Position numbers and translations under genes: made by a program. Below, piece by piece: positions 36,901 through 48,900 of a DNA stretch of 64,000 nucleotides; the stretch's first letter is position 1; each line of letters opens with the position of its first letter. This DNA is from Apoderus coryli (Eukaryota > Arthropoda > Insecta > Coleoptera > Attelabidae), in contig OU452198.1 of the NCBI GenBank assembly GCA_911728435.2, positions 40,081,902 through 40,145,901 of the forward strand, written 5' to 3'. Below the pieces are notes generated by a model. The model had not been told where the DNA came from and did not search any database. It saw only the letters and a list, made by a program, of their open reading frames with translations.

Positions 36901-39900
36901 GAGATGGCTAAAAAACGTGAGGGTGGGGGATGTTGTGATCGAGATCATCCTTGTAAACCTAGGAACCCTGGTGCATTAAAGGCTCCACCAAAGAAGAAGC
37001 CACCTTGCCGTGAGAAGGATAAACCAAAAAATAAAAACAAAACTGAAGCAAATGATGTTCAACCAATATCACTAGAAGAATGTAATGAAAATGAAATAAT
37101 TTTAATGCCCAAGAAAAATAAAAAAGGCGGTGGAGGATGTTGTAGACGTGATGAGGATCCATGCAAAGGTACCAATCCTTGTAAACTAAAGGTACCACCA
37201 AAAAAGAAGAATCCGTGTACTGATAAGGAAGAACCATGCAAACCGCCTTGTCACAAAGACGATCCCTGTAAAAAGGCTGACAGTGTCACAATTGGAGATC
37301 AAATTACTCAAGTAATGGCAAGTAAAAAATCACCGTCAGGTGAACCAGACGCATGTAGTGATCCATGTCAAAAGGAAGACCCATGTAAGAAAAAAGATTC
37401 AGATAGTTGTGGAAAAAAAGAATCTCCTTGTTCTGGGATTTTTAAGGAAGATCCCTGTATGTTATGTAAGAAAATATCAGAACCATGCTCAAGCAAAAAA
37501 GAAGATCCTTGTAAAAAAGAAGATCCATGTAAACAACCAGATCCATGTCAAAAGCAAGACCCATGTGAGAAAAAAGCTTCAAATATTTGCGGAAAAAAAG
37601 AATCTCCTTGTGAAAAAGAGGATTCATGTAAAGAACCAGAACCTTGCATTAAAGAAAATCCTTGCATGGTGTGTAAGAAAGAGGATACATCCAAAAAAGA
37701 GGTGTCCTGCCAAGAAGCAGAACCATGTAAGAAAGTGCAACCGACATGTGGTGGTAAAAAGGACAATCCATGCATTAAATCATGTGAGGTAAAATCTAAA
37801 GAACCAGCACCATGTGATAAAAAAGAGAAAAAATTGGCAGATCCATTTAAAGTACAACCTTGTTGTCCTCCGCCACCTAAAGAAAAGCCAGCTTGTCCTG
37901 AACCTGCGCAGAAAGTTTCTGATCCATGCTGCTCAGATAAGAGGAATAAAGTAGAAGATCCATGTAAACGTGAAATGAAGGCTGCAGAGGTTACCTGTCG
38001 TACAAATCCGGATTGTGGTGAAAAAGCGCCGTGTTGCAAGAAACCAATATCGGAATTGTGCAAGGATGAGTTTAGAGGGATCGAACCGAAATGTGATGTG
38101 GATTCTAAGAAAGATTATCCACCAAAAGAGAAGGGAGAAGGACCAAGTTACTGTCAGAAACTGCCTATGCCTGAGGATTGCCCACTTAAACTTACAAACA
38201 AGGGACCACCAAAAGGTGAATATTCATTTTATTCAAAAAGTAATCAACAGCTTTGTGTAAACAAAATATATATTGAAACCTAATTGAATTCTTTGATCCC
38301 ATGAGAAAATTCGTAAAATTAATTCTACTTGCCTGACCTGGTTCACAATGTAAAGCCCCATTGGGCCCTTGTGTGACCTCTGTGAGTTAACCAAAACAGC
38401 AGTGTCTCAAAATTCCCAAGTCGAAGGGAACTTCTGTTCAATTCGAAACAAATAACTCCCTCTTTCTCACTTCTGATGAGATCTCTGATCATCTTATTAA
38501 ATTTGTATGATGAATTTGTCATCATTTTGGGCAGTCTGTCTGCATTTTTGTAGCCTTCGCTATGTGCATGTTAGTTGAGAAAAAGAAATGTAAACAGTAG
38601 TACGTGGACAGTTGTGCTGCATTATCATCTCAAAGCTGCTGGACCGCAGCTTTCCCGTGAACATCGTATTGCAAGGTTGAATTTTCCACGAGAACACTTG
38701 CTTGAGCAATAGAGGATTGGAAACTCGATTCCTCAGAGTTTGGCGACGATAAGGTGAGAGATATGCTCAAGCGTGTATTGCCGAGCGACTTCCATTTGGT
38801 GGATCTCCAGTTATGGCCGAGGGAGGCATACGAGGGTTGCCTTTTATATTTCGGGATTAGAGAACAAATATTAATCATCGAAAATCACTTTATTGTTTTT
38901 CAAAATATTTCCCATGAAGATCTATACACTTTTGCATGCGTTTGAACCAATTGTCGAAGCACTTTTGCCATTTTGATTGAGGTATCTCCAAAACATGCAT
39001 TCTGAATGCAGCAACCGCTTCTTCAGGTGTCGAAAAACGTTGACCTCTCAGTTTGGTTTTTACGTACGGGAATAAAAAGAAGTCATTCGGTGCCAAGTCA
39101 GGACTATACGGCGGACTCATCAAATCGATGTTTTGGGTGCTCAAAAATGCAGTTGTTTGAGCCGATGTGTGAGATAGGCATAGGTATCTGACAGAGGTTC
39201 TAGAAGACCATGTTGTACCGTTCGTGTTTATTCTTGGAGCAGACGCAAGCTTTATGCATGATAATGCAGCACGGCCTCACACTGCCCGGATGCTTACTGA
39301 TTACCTTAACGAGGTTCAAATCAGGCGCCGGTCCCTACGAATTTGAGAGAGCTCCGCAGGATGTGGTCCAACATCAAATCCAAAGCATGCCTCGATGTTT
39401 GCAAGCTTTTAGCTTTGCCAGAGGAGGGAATATTCTCTACTGAAATCCATAAAATTTCTTTTGTTTCAACTAGCACTAGCATATCAATCTAAAATTTTCA
39501 TTTTCATCACTTTCAATAAACTTTAATCATTAATTAATAATTTATAATAGGTGAGGCAGTGGCCTGTCGACAAAAAGGATGTCATGTTCAAAAGTGTACA
39601 GTGGATACTACAAAATCCTTTCCACCACCATGTCCTAAAGATGAAATGAAACCAAAGTCAGGCTTCGAGGGCATGAAGGAAATTATTAAACCAGGTAAAT
39701 ATTTAACAAATCTCTAACTTCTACTCCCACTAATCATAATTATTTAATATATTATAGATGTTGGCAATCAAAAGCCTTGTATCAAAGAAAAAAGTACTGA
39801 AGTGGCCGATAGACATTCACAACAAAAGGTGGTTCACAAAAAGCTAAAGACCTTTAAACCTAAGAAAGTAGAAGATACCAAGGATCAGCGTTATTGCAGA

Positions 39901-42900
39901 AACCCGCCGCAACCGACACCTGCTCCCCCACCGTCACCAAAGGTTCCGGATTGTAACAAAAAGGCCACGTTTGGGGTTTCCTCAAAGAATCAATGGGCAC
40001 CTGTAGCTGTTAAAAGTATGAAATAATAAGTCCATTTCCATTTTTTTGGTTTTGATCGGTTGGATTATCATAGAACTTTTATATATTTATTAAAATTATT
40101 AAAGATTGACTTTGTATTTTAGATAAGAAATTGAAAGAAGCCAAATCCGAAGCTAGAGCATCTAAAAAACCATGTTCTGCTTCTTCAAACAAAGCCAAAG
40201 AAGATCCAGGATTTATTGAAATGTGTAAAGATTTATGTAAATCAGTAATGGGTGTTAAACCGGGTAAAAAATGTGATTCGGTGAACTCAACTCGTTCCAC
40301 ACCAACCTTGTCAAATGGTTCACATATATCATCAGGTGAATATATTATTGTCTACTGCCAAATAGTGATTAAATTATTTAGAAATTTTGTTTGGTGCGTG
40401 ATGGTCATTTCGTCTTTATTTCCGAGTAACTATTTCATCGTCTTCCATTTCCTGAAGAAATATATATGACGATCGCAGCACTCATTGCATTCACGAAAAC
40501 TACACATAACTGTCTGTGTTTGGTGCTAAGCACCAACATTTTTCGGAGTCTGTTAGAAAACTGCCATTTAAGTTGTTACCTACTATTGTATTGTTATTAT
40601 TAGTTACAAATTAAATATTTATTATTTGACATGATGTCAATGGTATTTGAAAGAAGCAGTTGCATAAATAAAACCTTAATGCAATTAAAATTTGATTTCT
40701 TTTTGAAACAGATCATCCTGTTTATCAAATTTTATGTCCACAATAAATTTCTAAAATATCTTTTCTATTTAACTCCAAATCATCATATTCCATAAATAAA
40801 TCACCATCCATCGGACATTTTTGTAAATAACCATTTCGCAACGCGGTGTCAATCCTATATTTTTAAATACTCCAACAAACTTTTCTAAATTTCTAAATAT
40901 TTTTCTAGGCCTTCTAGGACAATCAGGAGAGAGCAGTGGTAACGGAAGAGGCAAACCGCCACCAAGCATGAATTGCTGTCCTCAAGAGGCATATGAGGAG
41001 CGAAACACGTCTACATATCCATCGTCTAACGCCAGAAAAACAGTTTCAACACCAAATCTACAAAATTTTGTTTGTCCTGGTGTCACAAAAGGTTTGATTC
41101 TACAGGATATGTCCCTCTAGGAACAACAGCGATAGATATTGAGAAAACTGTATTTTCTAACGATAATGAGAATTTAGAAACACCCAACTTATTGCTTTAC
41201 GAATTTTGCGTGAGATTCTAGGCTAATTGCGAAATCATCTTTCAATAAATTTATCTTTGCTGTTATGGTAAACTTTCAGGCTGATTTGTTAAAATATTGA
41301 TTTTCTTGTTCCGCTTGCGCTTCAGACCGTTCTTTATATGTTCTTTCATTTCTAGCTGAAGTATCATCGCCTCTTTCTTCCATTTCTTGCATTAGTTGAT
41401 TTTTTTATCAACATCAAGTTGTTTCTTCTTTTTTCTTTCTTGACTGTTGTTAATTCTATGACTATAGTAATAGAATTAACATTTATTATGTTTTATATTT
41501 ATACAGGGTGGTCCAACGAAAAGTTTGCACCTAGCTTTTCTCTTTTTTTTGTAGTCGAATGCGAAAATGCTCGGACACGTCGATTTTGCTTTTGAGGGGG
41601 ACACATTTTAAACATATTTTTCGATCTGCGCCTTTAACCCCCTAGCGGGGGTGAGTAACAACCCTAAAATTTTAAATGGAAAGAGGGGTCTAATGACATA
41701 TCATTTGAAAGGACACAAAATTGTCTTTCTAATGATACCCTATTTGTCGAATTTTACTAAAACAGTTAATACGAAAACGACTTTAAAGACATTAAGCCGA
41801 TAATTTTGGTATTAATGAGAAATACAAATAAGTTTTAATTATTACGACTGAAAACAACTACAATCATTTCTAAATTATTTACTTTGAAGAAAAACGGGAT
41901 TTCAAAAACACTATCTTATTTATCAGAACTAAATTCCTCACTAATCGTTTGCGTTTTTTGTTGAAATAAAAACTGCAGATACGTGTAGGAAAAGAATTTA
42001 CACCGTTTATTTTAGTCTTTTCATTGATTCAGTTTGGTTGCTTCTCAAGTTATTTTACTTTTACCGTACAAAATGATTTATTCCATTCTAGAACGAGTTG
42101 AAATTGTTAAACTTTATTTTCAAAATAATAGTAGTGCTAGACTTACGGCTCGCTTATTTAATGAGAGACATCCCGATAAAAATGTGAATGATGTGTACGT
42201 TGGCAAGTTAGTTAAAAAGTTTGTAGATACCGGATCTGTCTGTAATGTAAAACACCAGCCGCAGAAACCGATCAGAAATGAAGCTGTGGAAGTCGCTGTT
42301 TTAGGGCATGTTGAAATGGATCATAGTCAAAGTACCCGTCAACTAGCTGAAGCCTCAGGTGTCTCCCGTTCGTCCATAATACGAATTTTAAAAGCGTACA
42401 AATTTCATCCGTACAAAATCAAATTAGTACAGGAACTAAATGAGGATGATCCTGATAGAAGGCTGCAATTTTGTGAAGCAATGAGCCAGCGTTTAATTGA
42501 AGATCCGCAATTATTATTTAACATTTGTTTTTCCGACGAATGCACATTTTATTTGAATGGAGCTGTAAATAGGCACAATTGCCGTTACTGGGATGACAGT
42601 AACCCACATTTATTCCGTGAGGTTCATACCCAGTATCCTCAAAAAATAAACGTCTGGTGTGGCATATTAGGAAATCATATTATAGGACCACTTTTTATTC
42701 CTGGAAATTTAACTGGTGAAGTGTACCTAAACATGCTTGAAGACACAATTGATCCTTTAATAACACAAATAATAGAAGATGACCAAAATCATACTGCTGA
42801 TCGGCTTTATTTCCAGCAAGATGGAGCACCTCCGCACTATGTGGCTCCTGTAAGACAGTTCTTAGATGACCGGTTCCCTGGACGGTGGATTGGAAGGAGG

Positions 42901-45900
42901 GGCCCAATTGAATGGCCTGCCAGGTCACCGGATTTATCGCCTTTAGACTTTTTTCTTTGGGGGCACTTAAAAAATAAATGTTTTGCCACGAAGCCCGAGT
43001 CCATAGAAGATCTTCGCCAACGCATTACAGAAGAGTGCAGAAACATAACACCTGATATGCTACAAAATGTTAGAAATAGATTTGAACAAAATCTGTATTA
43101 TTGTATGGAATCAAATGGGTCACATTTTCAACATTTGTTAATGTAACGTTTTAATAAATCAATTTAACAGCTTGTTTACTTTTTTTACAAAGCAATGTTA
43201 AAACTAACAAACATTGGAATGTACTAACGATTGCAGGTGTTTTCACTCGCAATAATTAAAACTTATTTGTATTTCTCATTAATACCAAAATTATCGGCTT
43301 AATGTCTTTAAAGTCGTTTTCGTATTAACTGTTTTAGTAAAATTCGACAAATAGGGTATCATTAGAAAGACAATTTTGTGTCCTTTCAAATGATATGTCA
43401 TTAGACCCCTCTTTCCATTTAAAATTTTAGGGTTGTTACTCACCCCCGCTAGGGGGTTAAAGGCGCAGATCGAAAAATATGTTTAAAATGTGTCCCCCTC
43501 AAAAGCAAAATCGACGTGTCCGAGCATTTTCGCATTCGACTACAAAAAAAAGAGAAAAGCTAGGTGCAAACTTTTCGTTGGACCACCCTGTATATAAGTT
43601 ATTATTATTAGTTTTTGATAATCCTGTATTTTATGTTGACCTGTTTTGAAACAATGAGATTTTTGAGTTGTCATTGAATAAAAAATAGTTTGAAAGCTAA
43701 CAGTAGTTAAATAGTTTTTAATAGAAAATTAGATAAAATACAGTCCACTATAGTAATAGAATTAACAACTGTCTTCTTGCTTCTTGTTACTCATCATTGC
43801 ATTGTGCCGTTTTCATTGGTCTTCTAGTTTCTTTTATTGTATTGTATATTGTTTAGCTTAACATTGTTTTTTTTTTTCATCTTCCTTCTCAACTGTATGT
43901 CGTCTTAATTCTTCTCCTTTTTTAATACTTCTTATTCAGAATTTATATATACTCTTTCATTATAACTGTATACCATTCATTCAAAAGTAAAGAACGTTAA
44001 AACAATAAATACAAAAAGTCTGACAAAGGTAAACAATAATTAACCATAATAAATTTTATATTTTAGCCCTATTCCTAGGTCTGTCAGGTATACAGGGTAA
44101 TCAAAAAATAAATTTATTAAATTTGTCAAAAGTCAAGTTTTCAAACCCAAAATTTATTTTCATTTTTTTTTCTCCCTTAATTTAATATTAAAAATATATT
44201 TTGGGTAAGATTCTATATCCAGAATATTTGCTATTTACGAAATAATAGCAAATTAAAATTTAATTGTAAAAATTTTATTAACATAATGTTTTATTTATTT
44301 GTTTTAAAAATAATTGTGGTGGCCGTAATAATTTCAGTAGTTCATCGTTCTTCCTCAGCCAAATCTCGTATTTAAAATTATCTGATTATTTAAGACCAAT
44401 AAAAGATTGTATTTCTTCGAAACATCTGGTATATATTGCTCATGTGGTAAAAAGTATATTGGAGAAACATGTAGAACAGTCTCAACCCACTTACAGAAAC
44501 ACGAAACATCGATCAGACATGGGAATATAACCTCATCAGCACTCGCCGAACATTATGTGGAAACCCTAAACAATATTTTATTCGAAAATTCGCAGCTTAT
44601 TGTTAATACACAATTAGAAACCAATAAAATCACGATACGGCTCTATATTTTTCACCCATTTAGCATCGTAGTAATCTTTGACGTCCACCCAGTACATCGC
44701 TGACTAACCATGGATCGATAAGTAAATCGCAGGCGCAGCAAAGTACCGGGTATTTCATTAAGGGTGGACAGGTAGCATATCTCAGGAAATAATAGTCGTA
44801 GGACAATGGGGAAAAAATTCTTTTAGGGAAATCGACCATGGGAAATCGCTGGAAATAGTTTTTTAGTTCCTAACTATACCGCTAGGGGGCGTAATAGATA
44901 CAGTAATGCGAAAAATGCATTTTTATTTAAAATTTCGCAATATAAGTCAAAAAAACAATACTACCACAGTAATGCTACTGAGATTCGGCATCTTTTTGGT
45001 GTAACACTTTTTATTGTGCGGCTTGAAATAAAGGCAGCAGGCAAGGACGAAAATGTACTTATGATAATCTCTATAACTTTTGTTTGGCTTAACCGAATTT
45101 ATCAATCTAATTTTTGTTTAAGAACTGAAGCCTTGCTGATGAAGAAAACAAATAATTCAAATCATAATTGTTTTTTGGGGCTCCGCAAGATGGCGCTACT
45201 TGCAACGCCTAAGGTTTTTTTGATTTTTCCTTAAAAACTTAAATGGAATGATACAAATATTTTATCAAAAATGAAAAGTAAATTGAATTTGCAACAAAAA
45301 AGTCCCAAACCGCACATCAAAATCTTTATTCGTTGCAAAGTTATGGCCAAAAGAATGTTGTTCACCAATATTCGTTGAAAGATCATGTATCTTTAATTTT
45401 CAAGATCAAGAATGGCATGAGAAATAAAGTTTTCTGAACAATATCTATCGTGGTTGATTCCCGGGGGAGACCTCATAATTAATTTAGTATGTTTATGGAT
45501 ACTGTAAAATTTATTTTAACTTGATAAATTATGCAAGAATGTAGAATTTTTTCTCGACGCCTCTAACGCGAGTGCATCTTCAACAGCTATCGTCACATTC
45601 CGATAACTGTGGAAGACGACCACTCGTGTTGGTGTAGCTTTAAGAAGAAATTATGCGACGCGACGAACTGATAACTCGACAAACTAAACCTAATTACATT
45701 TGAACTTGTTATGTTTACATAAACAAAAGAAAATACCAATGCAAAATCAACGTCCAACAAGCAAAAATTCCCATGGAATCTGCTACAAAAGTCAAAAGAA
45801 TGTTTTATTAAAACTGATGATAAGGTAGCTTTGAAAAATGAACATCCAATAAGTTTTAAAGAGGAACCGATTAGACAATGTGAAAAAGAAATTTTTCCAA

Positions 45901-48900
45901 ATCATATCAAAAAGCAACTGTTGTGTGGTATAAAAAATACATTTTGCCAGAGAGATAAGAACGATAAGTGTCACAAGAATGATGAAAAGTTGTGTAAAGA
46001 TACTTGTAGTACCTCAGAAACATGTTCTTCAAAGAAAAAGTCTTGTAAAGATGTTGGCAATACTGGTAATATTGCCAATGCAGCAGCTAATTCGAAGCTT
46101 GAATGTAAGCATGATGTCAGTAAGAAAAATGATAATAAACTTAATTGCAAATCAAACAATCATATTACATCATGTGCAGAGAAAGTCGATAAATGTGATG
46201 AAACGAAAAGAGGTAAGTGGTCAGTTGAGATAGATGTGGTAAATGTAATGTAATGTAAACGTACGAATCTCCATTTTTGAATAATGTGTTTTATAAAACG
46301 CACCAGCCCTTACGGCGAGTAAATTTCCTGGAATCGGTAATTCCCACTCTTCGCGCACTTCCATCGCATATCGTAAAAGAAATAACAGCCAAAAGCCAGT
46401 ATCAAATCTGTTATTTCATGGATATATCAGATTGACTATTAACCGTTTTCAACATTATTTGACATTTACCACATCATGTAACTGGAACAAAAAATATCTG
46501 GAAGTTGTATTAATTTACCTATCTCATATCTGCATAAGCTGAAGATAGTCTAATAGCCTCAAAGTCAACAACATGCAGATCGACGAAAGAAAAAATTGTA
46601 GTAGTTAAGGATACTCAAAAAATTAAAAGCTGTACCAGTATTGATGATACAAGTCCAAGTTTATATGCCTGTGTTAAAGAGAAGCATCAAAAGCAACTGT
46701 CAAAATGTGACAACCAAAGTAAGAGCAAAACTTGTAAGAAAGCTGACAATGGTAACGTAATTTAGACAAACGAAAGATGGGAGAATTATAATTATGAATT
46801 TGTTGCAGGTCTGAAACATGACTGCAAACAAAAATGTGAGGATCATAAAGAGAATGATGACGAATGTGAGGATCCTTACAACTGCGTGAAAAGAAAACGA
46901 AAAGAATTAAAAACATCACAAGGGAAAAAATATGTAAAGGATATTCCATGCACAAAAGCGTCTGAATCAAAAGTCGTTGAAAAGCATTCTTGTCAACTGA
47001 AATCGAAACAAGATACTTGCGCCAAACAATCTAAGAAGAAAGAAGAAGATTCTTGTGCGAAAAGAGAACAAATTCAAAAAGATGCTTGCACTAAAACACA
47101 GTCCAACGAAACTAAATCTTGTTCAAGTACATGTGAAATGCAGAAACAAGAAACCAAATCTTGTGCCAAGAAATGTGAAGAGATCAAACCTGAAACTAAA
47201 TCTTGTGAAACTAAATCCAAGACTGTCTCTCGGAAGTATACTAAACCGCAAATGAAATGTATAACAAAGAAAGAAACCATTCTACAAAAGTGTAGTAAAA
47301 TTCGAATGAAATGGCCATGGAAGAAATCTACAGATGGTTGTAGTGTTGCCAAAACTAAACCAGTTACTATCGAGAAACGATGTAAAACTTTAAGACAACC
47401 ATGCGCAGCTGCTAGAAAAACGCAAAAACCCTCAAAACCAGGTTGTGCAAAAAAGGTGAAACCTGTTGAATCAGTATGTGAGGCTACTAAACCAAAAGAC
47501 AGTGATACATTATTGCAAAACTATTACAATCGAATTAATGAGAAAGCAGCATGTAAAAAGGAAAATGATGAGATGGTTGAATTGAAAAATAAATTAAGAA
47601 TGTTGAAACAAAGCGGTTCATCAAAGTCGTTGGAGAAAAAGCAACGTTTGAAGAAAGTTAAAAGTTGTAAGAATGAGGATTCTGACATGATGAGCGATAA
47701 GAAATTGTTGAGATATTTTTACAATATCGTTGATAAAAATTCGTGTGCAGAAACGAAGAAAAACATTTCTAAGTAATTAAATTCTCACTTTTTTTTAGTA
47801 GGATACATTTCAAAACTATGTTGATATTTTGTGGATATGTTTCATCAGGACTAAAGTACCTATATAGAGAAACTACACTGTAGAACAATCTGAAAACTGG
47901 TTTAGTACGTAGGTCGACGGGACCAATTGGGCTTAAAATGTTTTCAATGATCTAGTACTTCCGGTTATACCGGTCTTTGTGTATAGTGAGATTGCTTACA
48001 TACCATGGGGCGTTTGTTATCGTTCGAAGAATTTTCAATTGGCTTCTTTGGATTATTGCCATGTTGGACTTACTCGTGCATCCCCAGAGTTCTATTCCAT
48101 ATATCCATATTGGTTTTATGACAGTTTTGTATATCAGGAGTCTATTTTCAAGAGATATCTTTGATTTTCTTCCTATTAACCAGTTTAATTCTTTTACTGT
48201 TAAATCAATTTGTTTGCGTTTTTTTATTACATGTTCCTTCCAAGTTAATCTTACATCCAGATGCATTCCCAGATATTTTGTGCTACCGGAAGTTGGAATT
48301 TGAATGTCGTTTATATACACAGGTGGACATTGTTCTTTCCGTAGAGTAAAGTTAACCTGGACAGATTTGCTTTCATTGATTTTAGTTCTCCACTTCACTT
48401 TAAATGGCAACTCCCAATTTTATACATTTTTTTTTTCATCAAAAATAAGGGCAAGTTTATGAAAGGATGTCTATTCCAAAAATTGATAGTTTTCAAAATA
48501 TTGACAATTTTACATTTTTCTATTACAATACAATGACTTTGAAATTTAATTGTTGTGTTAACACAGGTAATTTGAACTCATAACAAACTGTATCATTTTA
48601 ATTTTTTAGTCCTGATGATCTAAATATTTATATCAACGAACATCGACAAAGTTTAATGTATCGCGTTTTATTCTTTTAACATTTTTGTGGGTTGTAACCG
48701 GAGTTATGAAAATATGTTTTGCTTAAGTTTTGTAGTGAAAAAGATATAAAGTTCAATATTTTGGCACGCTCACAAATTTTGGGACAACGATTGATAGATC
48801 TATCTCGAAATAAAAAAAAACATAAAATACTTAGCTTATTCTATTTATCAAGCTCGTAGATATTTGAACTCAAAAAGATGAACGTCACAATATTGAAAAT

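Noticed and set aside
37340..37792. Second plus-strand open frame of 150 codons inside exon 4
   Set aside because: Alternate frame of the same repeat; low complexity without D-P-C logic.
37548..38063. Minus-strand open frame of 171 codons opposite exon 4
   Set aside because: Shadow of the Cys/Pro/Lys-rich plus-strand exon; no splice or motif support.
44069..44090. Possible 21-22 base microexon (CCCTATTCCTAGGTCTGTCAG) between exons 8 and 9
   Set aside because: Its phase fits and an AG precedes it, but the donor GTATAC coincides with a MITE end and the peptide has no Cys/Lys character. Support is too thin.
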